Made by a program: the position numbers and the translations under genes | Shown here: positions 32,220-44,700 of the stretch, in pieces | Layout of the letters: each line of letters begins with the position of its first letter | Numbering within the stretch: the first letter of the stretch is position 1 | NCBI GenBank assembly: GCA_021521415.1 | Contig: JAIQDT010014339.1 | Span: 1 to 64,000 of the forward strand | Source: Bidens hawaiensis | Taxonomy: Eukaryota > Streptophyta > Magnoliopsida > Asterales > Asteraceae | Reading direction: 5' to 3' | DNA length: 64,000 nt | The notes under the pieces: model-generated | Database searches by the model: none | What the model saw: the letters and a program-made list of their open reading frames with translations, nothing else | Told to the model about the DNA's origin: nothing

Positions 32220-34187
32220 TTTGATTGGAGTGAGAGGTCACCATATCATTGAGTGTGATGGATCATGGATATAGAACCACCCCTCCGCCCTTAATAAGCA
32301 CATAATTAATTTACAAAAAAAAAAAATTATTATCACTATCTATTTATTCTATATACTTAATACTTTATGTTACTAACATTTATTGTTATACATAAATGCT
32401 AAATCAAGATGAAAGGAAATATTTATATAACCAAACTAGTGTTCAACCCGGTGCAACAATGTTGAATATGTTCATGTACCCGTCGTACTGTAGCGGTGCA
32501 CTAATATGGTTTTGATTGGTACCGTAATTAAACAAAAAAACTAAATTTGTAGAAATATAAACATTAACATGTAAAACTAAAATACTTAAAAATATTTATT
32601 TGACTATGTTTGTTACGATACGGACTAAACAACATTGTTGAAACATAAGCGTTAAAACACATAAAATAAATTCTTCAAATTAACATATAAAAAATTAATA
32701 TTTAAAAGATATGTATTTAAAACAAAGTGTATTCGGTCGGTAAAACCCGAACATTGGTAAAACTGAGCGTTATCAGTCCCGAGCGTTGCGACGGTGAGTT
32801 AACGCAAATTCGGTTGGTTTCGGTTACATTTTTTATTGTACCGGAACTAACAAAATGTGGGTAAAATCTGAACGTTGTCGGTACCGGGAGGTGAGTTGGT
32901 AAAACCCGAGCGTTTTCAGTCCCAGACGTCGTGGCGGTTAGTTGACGTAAATTTGGTCGGTCTCGGTCACGTTTGTTACGGTATCAGAACTAAAACAAAA
33001 AGGCCGATAAAATCTTAGCACCGTCGGTCCCGAGCATCGCGGTGGTGAGTCGACGCAAATTTGGTATGTCTTAGTTATGTTACTTGCAGTATCGGAATTA
33101 AAACAAAAGGGCCGGTCACAGTTATGGATTACACCGGAAGGGAAACCACTAACCCCTAGCTTAATCTTCCTTTAGTGATGTTTCTTTACTTGTTCATTTC
33201 GAGTAAAAAGTTTTCAGAATTCTCGTCGTAATCAATATGGAACTAAACGGAATGCTTTAGTAAAAAAAATTAAAGTCTTATAAACCAGTCGAATAATATT
33301 AAATTTAAACTAATGAAGTTTGGATAAAGGCCCCAAATTTTGCATTTTGCTATAGGCCTCCATAACGATTGAGCCAGTGGTGACTAAAATGTAAGAATGA
33401 TTATGTTGAATTGAATTAGACAATTAGCTAATAACGACGTTTGTGTTTTTGTTATTGTATCGTATTTTTTATCGTGTAATCAACCTTTTTTGACCCGAAC
33501 CATCGAACCGACCCGAAAATTTTTGTCTCTGAAAATATAAAATTAGAGCATATAAAATCAATGAACCCTTTCCTAAATCCGCCACTGCTAATGCACTAAT
33601 CATGCATAAGATTTTTCATGACATTACCAGTCCCATTAGCCTTTCTAATAATTCAGTTTAAATTTTTTGCTATGTACTTAACTTTTTAATGTATTCATTC
33701 CTACCATTTTCAATTTTGAAACTGTCACATTTAGGAATGAGTGGTTGCTTGATGCATAGTTGATACACAAACTCTGGTAACGCACACTTCTAAAAATTCA
33801 TTGACCATTGCAAGGACCTTCTGTTTTGAGGTTGGGATTTCATATAGTACTTTCTTAGTTGATGACGAATTTCATCTCTTTGTTCATTATTTTTTTTCAG
33901 TCATGTGATTCATTCCAAGGCATGACGATCACAGTATGAACATGCGAGAATGGCACATAATCATATGTGAATTTGTAAAATATCACTAACTAATTATGAC
34001 AATAATTGCGTGAAGCTAAAAAATACATAAAACCATTATTTGAAATAAAAATTGATATGCAAGAGAATTCAAAACATCAAGAACAAGTTGCAGGCCAAAC
34101 ACATCATGCATCAAAATCCTTCCATTTCCCTTTGCCAGAGACTGACAATTGGGACTTGTCCACAACTAAACTAATAACAAAAACCAT
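32220..34187. other. intergenic DNA with Helitron-like remnants
   Basis: From 32436 to about 33130 lies a copy of the degenerate Helitron-like family: CTAG at 32436, then phrases GGTAAAACCCGA, CCCGAGCGTTG and GTGAGTTAACGCAAATTCGG. Bases 33480-33600 resemble part of the hAT-like element at 59280-59412 (GAACCATCGAACCGACCCGAA, then ATCCGCCACTG). The rest, up to the tubulin stop at 34188, includes its probable 3' untranslated region. No gene was seen. Confidence 0.5.
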
Positions 34188-36052
34188 CTACTCACCAACC
34201 TCTTCCTCCTCTTCATCCTCATAGTATTCCCCCTCTTCGTCAGCAGTTGCATCCTGGTACTGCTGGTACTCCGACACCAAGTCATTCATGTTGCTCTCCG
34301 CCTCAGTAAACTCCATCTCGTCCATCCCATCGCCCGTGTACCAATGCAAGAAAGCCTTCCTTCTAAACATAGCTGTAAACTGCTCACTCACACGCCTAAA
34401 CATCTCCTGAATTGAAGTTGAATTCCCAATAAACGTCGACGCCATTTTCAGCCCAGTTGGCGGGATGTCACAAACAGTTGACTTCACATTGTTTGGAATC
34501 CATTCGACAAAGTAAGACGAGTTCTTGTTCTGCACATTCATCATCTGTTCGTCCACTTCCTTGGTGCTCATTTTCCCTCGGAACATTGCAGATGCAGTCA
34601 AGTACCGACCGTGCCTTGGATCAGCAGCACACATCATGTTCTTGGCATCCCACATTTGCTGAGTCAGTTCAGGAACGGTCAGGGCTCGATACTGCTGCGA
34701 CCCACGAGATGTCAGCGGAGCAAATCCCACCATGAAGAAATGGAGCCGAGGGAACGGAATTAAGTTCACTGCTAGCTTTCTTAAATCAGAGTTAAGCTGA
34801 CCCGGGAACCGAAGGCAGCAAGTGACACCAGACATTATTGCAGATATCAAGTGGTTCAGATCTCAAACTGGTCAACACAAAGTCAAATCAATCAATAATT
34901 TCAAATGCAAATTGTTCAATAGCATTACAAATTTGGGTAAAATAATCTTACAGCTTGGAGTGGTGAGCTTGAGAGTCCTAAAGCAAATATCATACAGAGC
35001 TTCATTATCAAGAACCATGCACTCGTCGGCATTTTCGACCAGTTGATGAACCGACAACGTGGCATTGTAAGGCTCGACAACCGTATCAGACACTTTCGGG
35101 GACGGGAAAACAGAGAAAGTCAACATGGTTCGATCCGGGTACTCTTCCCTGATCTTCGAAATCAAAAGAGTACCCATTCCGGATCCCGTTCCACCTCCTA
35201 AAGAATGACAAACCTGAAACCATGCATGTACAAAAAATCAAATTAAAAACCAAAACCCTAACCCACAAAATTTACTATCAACACCAAATACGTCATAATT
35301 CTTATTTAAGCAGTTTAGATCTACATCTATAATTAAAATCTCCAAGACCCTAAAGCAGACAATGTGTTCGACGAAATGTCTACAAGAAATTACATATACC
35401 AAATCAAAACAAAAACCGAAACCCACACAAATTACAATCATCACTAGATGTGCCAAATTTATAACTAAAACCCTAAATCACACAAAGTGTTCGACAAAAT
35501 GTATTAATAAAATTACAAAAAATCAAATCAAAACCAAAACCCCAACTAATTACAATCACCATATCTATAACTAAAGCAACGTAGAACTAGATCTATAACT
35601 GAAATGCCCAAAACCCTAATGCACACAAGGTGTTCGACGAAATGTTTAAAAGAAATACCTTGAAGACAGTCACAATTCTCAGCCTCCTTCCTAACAACAT
35701 CAAGAACCGAATCAATCAACTCAGCACCTTCAGTGTAATGACCCTTGGCCCAATTGTTTCCAGCACCCGACTGACTGAAAACAAAGTTATCGGGTCGAAA
35801 GATCTGACCGTAAGGACCCGATCGGATACTGTCCATAGTACCAGGCTCAAGATCCATGAGCACAGCCCTTGGAACATACCTCCCGCAACTAGCTTCATTG
35901 TAATACACATTGATCCTGTCCAATTGAAGATCAGAATCACCGTTGTAGCGGCCGGTGGAATCGATGCCGTGTTCGGCGCAAACGACTTCCCAGAACTTGG
36001 CACCGATCTGGTTGCCGCATTGGCCGCCTTGAACATGAAGGATTTCACGCAT
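34188..36052 (-). CDS. TUB: beta-tubulin, with splice-acceptor and nonsense lesions
   Basis: Microtubule beta subunit; binds GTP and pairs with alpha-tubulin. Three exons: 35659-36052 (394 bp), 34952-35221 (270 bp), 34188-34867 (680 bp), the usual plant layout, about 447 residues. Visible features: N-terminal MREI autoregulation motif, GQCGNQIG, the GGGTGSGMG nucleotide-binding loop, and an acidic tail ending EEEEEVGE. Two oddities: the base pair before exon 2 reads AT (35223-35222) instead of AG, and the nearest AG (35215-35214) would shift the frame; and the second codon of exon 3 is TGA at 34865-34863, where tubulins have Gly. TATAAA lies at 36163-36168. Otherwise conserved, so it is either a young pseudogene or has base errors. 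Confidence 0.9.
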
Positions 36053-37232
36053 TTTGGTTGAGTAAAGATGAAAATGAATTGGGGATTTGAATTGATTGAA
36101 TTAGGGTTTGGTGGAGAGTGATAAAGTGAGTGGTGGGGCGGAGGAGTGTTGATTGGTGTGGATTTATACAGGTGATGGGTGTAGGGTTATGATGGTAAAT
36201 TGTTGGGTGAAGCTAAAATTTTGAATTACAGAGCGGGATTTTGAATGGGGTAGTGTTGTAACGGTCAACTTTATTGGTATTCGTGGGCCAGTTAGAATTA
36301 GATTTACCGGAGTACGCGGTTAAACTCTTTTAACATTGGTTTAAGATAGAATAATAGAGTTTTAACCAGGTTATTTAACCGTGTATTACACAGTTTTGGA
36401 AACAAAAAATGCGTCAACTAAACACATCAAATTTTAAACTACAAGATATTTTTTGCTATGTTAGTTGATGCAGGAACATGATTTATAATTGCAAACATTA
36501 TTCAAATTAAAACATGATATTGAAAGAAATATACTTAAAAATTGCATTACATATTAGAATGTTTACAAACATAATTTTAAATATTAAAAGATATTCTTTG
36601 TAAACTACTAAATATATTCTTATAAACCATATTTGTTGTTTTGTATATCGAAGATCATTGATGGAGGAAATAAACTGATCGAATGAAAAAGGCGACCGAT
36701 GGATTTTGTTTGAAAGCAATTGAAAGTAACAGTAGTGAATATGTTAAGTATATAAAGCATTGAAACCAATAAATCATTTTAGCACACCTTCTAAAGAGAT
36801 CATGATGAAAATTAGATTTCCAAATGAAAGAGGTGATGTTTTTAATTTATTGTTTGAATTATTATAGTAGGAAGAAACTATACAAATGATGTTTTATATT
36901 AAATGTTTATTACAATACTTATAAACCATGATTAAAAAAGTATATTAAAATGTTGATAAACAATGATCAAACACTATTTTCAACTTTTATCTTTAAAACC
37001 AACAATATGGTACAAACTATTCAGTACAAACTAAAACAAAATTAAAAAAACAAAAGTACAAACAAAATTGAAAAAAACTAAAACCAAAACCAAAAACCGA
37101 TATGTAAACCAAATTCCATAGTAACCAAAACCAAAAGAAAACCAAAAAACTAAAATGAACTAAAATAACTAAACCGAACCGAAACCAAAGTTTCCTCAAA
37201 TTGATTTTATATATTATATGTTTATTCAAATA
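36053..37232. other. intergenic DNA upstream of tubulin
   Basis: It contains the tubulin promoter (TATAAA in minus sense at 36163-36168), then AT-rich DNA and a run of ACCAAAACC-like simple sequence at 37000-37200. No gene was seen. Confidence 0.5.
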
Positions 37233-37939
37233 CTAGCTTTTAAACTCTTGAAATACACAAGATTCGTCAAATAATCGAAATTTAGTTATTTAATCATACA
37301 TAATTTAGGGATTTTCTTTTGATTTTATAGATTAGTTTTAATATTATCACACACACTTCAAATGTTATATATTTAAATTTTACATTCTTAAAAATTAAAA
37401 TAATGTTTTAAGATAACATTAAATCATATATTGGGGTGATTACCGAAACATATTAAATTTTTTTATATGATCAATAATGTAACTTAAATAATGTTTTATG
37501 AATTATAAAATTATAAATATTGTATTTATTCAACGAAATTTGAAGTACACACATAGTTAAATATATATTATAACATAACCTCACTAACTATTATACGATA
37601 ATAGTTCGTAAATCATTATTTAACTAATTTAATAATTCACTTTTTGAATTAAACATTCTTATATATTGAATTTGAATAGTTTATACATTTTCAAAAAATA
37701 TAGTCAAAAGTTCTAATAATAAAATTAAATGTAATGAGTTAGTAAAATTTAGTATGATTTAAATTGCATATATACTTTTTATAATGAGTTACAACTAATG
37801 GGTACCAATTTAAACCCACTACTCATGGATATCATAAATTAAAGAGAGCAAAGATTAGAATATGATGAAAATTAAAGTTATGATTGAATGTGGTTATGAC
37901 ACATCATCCTCATTATTTTTGTTTATTAGTATAGGTAGA
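37233..37939 (-). mobile_element. candidate non-autonomous Helitron, 707 bp
   Basis: In minus sense the 5' end is TCTACCTATACTAATAAAC at 37939, preceded by A. The 3' end is a weak hairpin TCTTG/CAAGA followed by CTAG at 37236-37233 and T. AT-rich, no coding capacity. Ends match the plant Helitron pattern, but the hairpin is short. Confidence 0.5.
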
Positions 37940-38922
37940 TAAGTAGATTCATAAACAAAATGTAAAACCAAACCGATGACTGGTCTAAACAGTTTCAAGG
38001 TTTTAAACCGAACAATAAACACTCATAATTGTTACGTGAATAATAAGGTATGTGTTCAAACACCAACCGCATCACACGAGCACTCGTCTATTAAATATAT
38101 ATAAACATGTCAACTTTTACTAGGCGTCAAAATCCAGTAAGCATTGGGCCGTCGCCCTCTCTGCCCACCCCTTTGGGGTGTCTACAAGATGTGAACTCCT
38201 ACCTTTTAATTGTGGGACACGCCACTTGTTAACCAATGTGGTTTTAGTTTAATACAGCATGTGGGACACACCGCTCTACAGGATGTCCCTTTGAAAACAA
38301 TGTGGTTATAAAATTTAATTAGGATAAGTGACAAAACAAATGTCCCTTCAATAATTATTTACCATCCTTGTTGCCTTACAATGACAAAACATATACCAGA
38401 CTTCTAGTGACATGAAACCTCCTTAATTTTACCATGTTCATCAAAACCACTTTAGCCCTACACATTCACCTTCCTTCCAAATCGACAGCCATATAAAAGA
38501 CACTCACATGTTTCTAGCAAACAAAACCCCAAAACAACCAAACCGGCCACATTAAACCGTACCGGATCTATCCCCTCAAACATGTGATTTGTGTATAGCC
38601 TTGTAACTTTAACCTTGTGGATGCTAAGGTGATATACTTGTCATTGTTTTTATAATGGTAATCAGTTGCCTGATGCAATCACTAACAAAATGTAACACGA
38701 GATTTAAATGCACATGATGTGCATGTGAGAAACACCTAACATCATCTTTATGTACCATGTGAAATATATTGCATATATAGATATATATGCATGTATAAAA
38801 GTTAAATTCCCATTTAATATTTCCCCATTTTCTAAAACCAAAAAATAAATTAAAATTCATGTTGTGTTGCGGTCAAGCAACGATCCTATTTGTGCACTAT
38901 ACAACCGCTAAAAATTAAATGC
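37940..38922. other. intergenic DNA
   Basis: AT-rich sequence leading to the stop of the O-fucosyltransferase gene. It has some GTGGGACAC repeats near 38210-38270, and no gene. Confidence 0.5.
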
Positions 38923-41900
38923 CTAGCTATTCATGTTGTGTTGCGGTCTTCGGTCGACTTGTGGACTAATAGGTCTGTCAGTGGAGCCGTGGCAAATGCA
39001 CCCGGGATACGGGTTTGCATAGAAATTTTCTTCTACTCTAGGGGAGTCACGGACGATCCTCTCACGTGGTGCACCTAGCCGGTCCTTATGAATGGTCTTC
39101 ACTTGATAGCTAAACGTGTCCCATATTATAACTCCATTGTCCCACCGATCTATCAACTTAACAAATTTTTGCCTGAAAAACCAAATAAAAGCCATCATTC
39201 AACATTTAATAATTAATAGTCCCTCCATGAAAACATTAAACCAAATGTTTTTTTAGAGTGGAAAAGGAGAATATTACTGATGTAACAAGTTGGGTGTGAG
39301 TCCTAACATGTCAGGTGAGTTTACCTATGAGGGCTAATGGTCTTGCGGAACCCTTCAAACTTCCGATGCCCTTGGACCACCTTTGCCATATTCCCATCGT
39401 ACGTGTAAACAAAAACATCACTCTCAAGGGCAACAATATGATCAACTGCAGCAAGACGATTTTGGTACCCGCTTAAACGCGTCCAATTCGTCTTGAGTCA
39501 TAAGTTTGGTATGAGAAAACACATTTGGGTAACTATCGTCAAAGGTGAGCATGCTTGCATTTCCGTATATTTCACCCGCAACTATGTAAATTTGGGTGTT
39601 TGGAGGGTACCCCATGGCTTTAAGGAAGTAAGCCGCTTCTCTAGGGGACATTGGGCAGCCCCCTTGTCGCCTCTTTTCTTTGCTATTTATTTCCTTTTCT
39701 TTCCAATGCTTCACACCATATCTCATTGCCCTTAGCTCTTCTGCTTCATCTATTGTCAAATTGTGGCTGCACCCTGTGAATGCAAGCATGTCTTTCTCAT
39801 ATCTGCAAAGTCATCCAACAATCAAATCTCTTCAATTTAGATGCTTGACTTTAAAACAATGAACTAACTACTTACCTTAAATGAAGAGCAATGTAAGGTT
39901 CTCCTTTGCTCCTAAGTCTATCAACTAACTTCTTTCCAAGCTCTTGAATCTCATGAGAATAACGTAGGGCCTCGTAATTGGCTCGACATCTAAGCTTTTG
40001 CAAAGATGACGCAAGTCCGTTGTTGACAAGTCTTGAATCCGAATGTGTAAACTCAATCACTTTATGTTTCTTCAACAATAAAGACATCTCCCCTCTATAG
40101 TAACTAGCCTGCATTGACCAAAGTCAAACAAAAAGGTTTTTGTTTCTCCCTTCAAATGTGAAGTTTGCATACATACCTTTGACCATGAAATAGGTGCCCT
40201 GCGATGCGCTTTCTTATTCTTGAATTCTGGCGGTAGAGACTCTACAATCTCAATATCATCTTTTAAAACGTCCATAAAATGCCTCCAGTCGAAAATGTCC
40301 TTAAAATCACTGCATATAAGAAGACGTTATTGTGTTGCAAATGGTAGTATTACCATATCATAAATTCATAATGTCCATAAAAATTAATGCAAAATGTTTT
40401 TATTTTTCCCTTTAGAATCTTTATTACAGTAAAAGGTTTTAACCTGTAGCCTCTTTTGGCACTACAAAATTGCAATATTTTCAGAAGCAAATTTTTAACT
40501 TGTTACCATTGTAGCACTAGAAAACATTGCAATTATATTCGGTAAGGTTTGCACATGATGCCTAACCATATGTATGGCCATTTAAGGCTGTCTTTCCAGG
40601 AACAACAATACACGGGCAATACCTAAAAAGTGCATAAAGGGGTGGGGCGTACCGGAGATCGGTCCAAAAGGACTGATGATCAAGAAAAGGAAGAACAAGG
40701 GTCGCATTCATGATCTTCGCAATCGCAACCATATCACATATCTGCCATGATAATTAATAAGTTAGACATTTTGAAGCTCGATAACATTATGAACGCAAAC
40801 AAATTAAATTAAGTTCATTTTTTTTATTTTTTTTAAAGCTAAGAGGTCTTTAATCCGAAATAATTGTTTTGGACGATAACGACTCACCCCGGTTCTCATC
40901 TGATTCAATCCACCATTGGCATGTACAAGAATATAGCCGTTTGCCCTTGAGCTTGTCTCTATAAGACAACAAAATAAAATGAAATAGAAAATGGCGTCAC
41001 TTGATGATTGGATTGGAGAATCATATATATAGTTTTATATAAACAAAATCCAACAGGGTCGACTAACGTATTCGGTTCCTTGGTCGAACAATGCATTGGT
41101 GATAGTCACTGGCACTGCTGTTTGGTTTCATCCAAATTTCTTCAACCTGTCATGAGGAACAAACAAGAAATTAATCACAACATGCTTTACACGTTATAAA
41201 TTAATCATCTTTAGTTTTGAAATCATCTAAATAGTAAATACAGTATGAGGGTAAAAGGGTCATTTCAGTTACAAGAAACTGAATCTCTTAACAAATTTGA
41301 TTACTTGGTCAAAAGTCAAAACATTCTATGAAGCATTTGTATTTCATTGTTGCACCCCACTCTTTGTTCATAATTTAACCAACAACACAAAAATAAATAA
41401 ATATTAATTCAATCAAACATTTGTAGAAAATTTCATAGTCAACTAAAAAAAATTTTATGAGAAAATTTTCTGAGTCTGTCATTGAATAAAACAATGTGAT
41501 CATACTGAATAAAAATGTTAAAAACCGTAATTCGAAGTAAAAAAAAAAAGATGTTTAATTACGTACACTATGATCATAGTATCTTTCAAGTGGTCTAATC
41601 GGCACGGCTGACTCAACATCCGATGCTAAAATCCTCTGAGGCTTAATCGAGTCACGCCTCAAGACGAACATGCCGGAGTTATGGACCTCGGCCTCGGCCT
41701 CGGCCATCCGACACCCGGCCATGTAAGCAAGCTTACACAAGACCACCAAAACAATCACAAACACAAAAAACACATTCTTCCTTCTTCTCAAACACTTGAA
41801 AGCCGGCAACCCTTTCCTTGAAAACAAGTAGTAGTTGCATGGATGTTTTCCGGGTGAGTCTATAATTACAGACATTAATTCCGGCAGACGGCGGCGGTGG

Positions 41901-41947
41901 GTTGATTGTCTGGAACTTCCAGCGGTGGGATTAGTGGCGGTTGACAT
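38923..41947 (-). CDS. O-fucosyltransferase family protein, with 1-nt frameshift
   Basis: Plant GDP-fucose O-fucosyltransferase family (PF10250), expected as a type II membrane protein in the Golgi. Eight exons: 41567-41947, 41068-41146, 40888-40958, 40653-40741, 40177-40309, 39876-40108, 39325-39802, 38923-39172, all GT-AG, about 570 residues. Exon 1 encodes a cytosolic basic segment and one membrane helix ([20 protein letters not shown]). Family motifs: [73 protein letters not shown], and a C-terminal [10 protein letters not shown]. Exon 7 has one base too many near 39468-39472, which brings a stop (39442) in the first frame while the conserved sequence continues in the next frame. Substrate unknown. 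Confidence 0.9.
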
Positions 41948-42010
41948 CCAAAATAACCACCAGAGGAAACTATTGAAACAAAACTGCCAAAGTGCTAAAT
42001 ATGATGTACA

Positions 42011-42018
42011 TATTTATA
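42011..42018 (-). promoter_or_regulatory. TATA box of O-fucosyltransferase gene
   Basis: TATAAATA in minus sense, 64 bp before the ATG at 41947. Seventeen bases further upstream begins a 51-bp ATT microsatellite. Confidence 0.6.
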
Positions 42019-42034
42019 GTCTCCTGTGTATCAA

Positions 42035-42035
<1 letters not shown>

Positions 42036-42086
<51 letters not shown>
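42036..42086. repeat. (ATT)17 microsatellite
   Basis: An uninterrupted trinucleotide run immediately upstream of the O-fucosyltransferase TATA box. Likely variable in length between individuals. Confidence 0.95.
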
Positions 42087-42843
42087 GTAACAAATTAAAA
42101 TTTGGAACGGCAAAATGCTTTCCGTCCGATTCTCTTTTATAATAATGCCATAACAAACATTTATATATGGAAATAAGGAATTTTCGGAATATTGGTAACT
42201 ATTTTAACAAATAACTTGAGTGTTTACAACGTACTACATTAATAACTTTTGTTGAACTAAATCTTAAACGTTTTAACTATATTTATGACACTGTCTTTGT
42301 CGCTTTTGACTTTTTTACTTATTCAAAAGTAGATATTGTAGACTTATAACTGATTTGACTTCTTTTTGCTAGTCATGTGGAATAACTATTTGTAGAAAAA
42401 TCAGTGACTAAAAGTTAATGACTTTTAATTAAACATAACATAATTAGTTTTTAATGGTTATAAATATCAGTTTTTTAATTGCTTAGTTAAATTTTGTATA
42501 GTTGTAACAACGAACATACGCTTAAATATTTAAGTATTTACGATAACTAATATATTTAAATCAATAAGCATTTCGATAACTAATATATTTAAATCAATAA
42601 GCATTTTCGCTAAAGATGTACATATTTAAGATGGAACTAATACATAGATTAATTAATACTATATGACATGATACATGTTGTGTGTGTGGGTGATCGAGGG
42701 GTGTTTGTGAGAGATAAATATAATATTTTAAGTTGTATGATAATGTAAAAACAACGTGAAGTCATAACTGCTTTGAATACATCTTGGTTAGATGTTGTAA
42801 CTAATTGTACACGTATATAAAACTGAACACAAATACTTTAGAA
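42087..42843. other. intergenic DNA
   Basis: AT-rich with a short duplication (TAACTAATATATTTAAATCA near 42544 and 42579). No gene. Confidence 0.5.
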
Positions 42844-43625
42844 CTAGTAATTTACCTGCACGTTGCGCGATAAAATCGGTCAGTAAGACCCAGGTGTTGC
42901 ACATGGCGAGTCAACGCGAATTTAATCGCTATTAGCAACGTTCGTTAAGAACCTGGAATTAAAACAACATGAAAACAGAAAAATAAAAATCCAGGTGAGC
43001 CAATGGGGTGGCGTCGGTTGGTCCAGGATGTCAGTGACGAGTCAACGCGAATTCAGTCAGTATTAGCTACGTTTGTTACGTACTAGAACTAAAACAAAAT
43101 GAAAACAAAATAATAATAAAAATTGAGATGGGCCAGTGGCGAGACGTTGTTTGGTCCCAAACGCTGAGGCAGTGACTCGGTGACACTCGTAGAGCATATT
43201 ATAATTTTTTTTGTTAACATGTTTAAAACGATGTTTATTTGGTCGGTAAACTTGGGCATTGGTAAAACCCGATCGTTGCAGTGGTGAGTCAACTCGTATT
43301 CGGGCGTTGGGGCGCTGGTAAAAACCTGAGTGTTTTGGTGGTGTACGGTACCGTAACTAAAATGAAATTCAGTGTTGCGCGGTGAGGGGATAAAACCCGA
43401 GCATTATCAGTCTCAGACGTTGTAACGATGAGTTAACGCAAATTCGGTAAAACAAAAAACAAGATGTTCCTGGCGAATTTGAAATTAAAAAAACAAAAAA
43501 AAAAATACATTTAAACAGTAAAACAAAAAAAAGAAATTAAAAAAAAATTATCGGACCAATGCGGTGGTGCCACTTGACCCGATTAAGCATTGCGACCCCA
43601 ACCATCAACTTTACTTATATATAGA
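42844..43625 (-). mobile_element. degenerate Helitron, 782 bp
   Basis: In minus sense it starts TCTATATATAAG at 43625 (preceded by A) and ends with CTAG at 42847-42844 (followed by T), after a decayed GC-rich hairpin near 42857-42870. The interior repeats phrases GGTAAAACCCGA, GAGTCAACGCGAATTC and GTACCGTAACTAAAA that also occur in the remnants at 27212 and 32436. No helicase is coded. Confidence 0.55.
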
Positions 43626-44700
43626 TAATTACTTTTAAATAAATAATTAGTAAGACATGGTAAAAGCGGGGAATGTTTCAATTCTCACTTTTTTGTACCT
43701 TATTTATCAAGGAGTTAGCTAGATCAAATAAATTACATAAAAATCTTAAAAAGGTTTAATCTAATCTAACTATATTAGTAAAAGAAGACTTATTAGTAAA
43801 AGTCTTAATACCGATTTATACTGTTGTACTAGTTTAAGCTCATGGAAAAAAAATTGGTTTAGCCTTTTAGTGGCTTATCCAAATAATGATCTACTTCCCG
43901 CTTTTAGTCTTTAAGTTCATATGCCATCGAACAAATTTAGTACCATCGAACATCAGTTCATGTGTCCAAGATCAATGTGGCTTGTTTATCTTCTGAATAC
44001 CTAACGACCCGGTCACCCTTTTTAATATGATCGAAAAATGAGATGACAAGCTGCAAACTAGAAATGAATGGGATGACCGATGACGTATATTATTTAATCA
44101 GATGGCAAGCTTCATAAAAAACGATATGTAATTTCCTGTAACTAATAATAGTACCTATGCTATAATTTTTACTTATTTGAAGCTAGGGGATGGTTAAAAC
44201 TTTAAAGGAAATATTATTGTACTCGCTATGTCATGATGATCGATAGATAACAAAATACATTAATTTATAGCAAACATGTGTTTACAATGTCATGATTTCT
44301 TAAACATTGTTAGTTGTTAGGGGTGATGCATACCTTTTTTTTAAACAAAAATTCGTTTTTTATTGGTTATGAAAGACATTTGAAGAAGACGATAAAATGA
44401 TTCATCGAGCGAGGTTGTTTATATCTCAAACATCCAATTAAAAATATATAAAAGTGTTTAATTTTAATTATATAATAACGTATGTACACATTGTACGTGT
44501 TTGATATTTGATAGTCAAGGTCACACATAACTCTTTAGTTGGAAGTGTGTTTGATAGTCAAGGTCACGTCACGCATAGTCTCTTAATTGGAACTTGGAAG
44601 CATAAATATTTTATAAATTAAAATCGAAAGGTGTCATCAATATATTTGAAGTGGAAGACGTGAAGGGTTGGTTGAGAAACATATGTTTATATGAAACTAA
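43626..44700. other. intergenic DNA
   Basis: AT-rich. A short tandem duplication (GTTTGATAGTCAAGGTCAC, near 44508 and 44549) lies just left of the Mutator-like element. No gene. Confidence 0.5.

Noticed and set aside
35630..36061. 143-codon plus-strand ORF opposite tubulin exon 1
   Set aside because: It is an antisense shadow of a highly conserved coding exon.
37017..37229. Minus-strand ORF rich in Phe and Leu
   Set aside because: It is a translation of an ACCAAAACC-type simple repeat.
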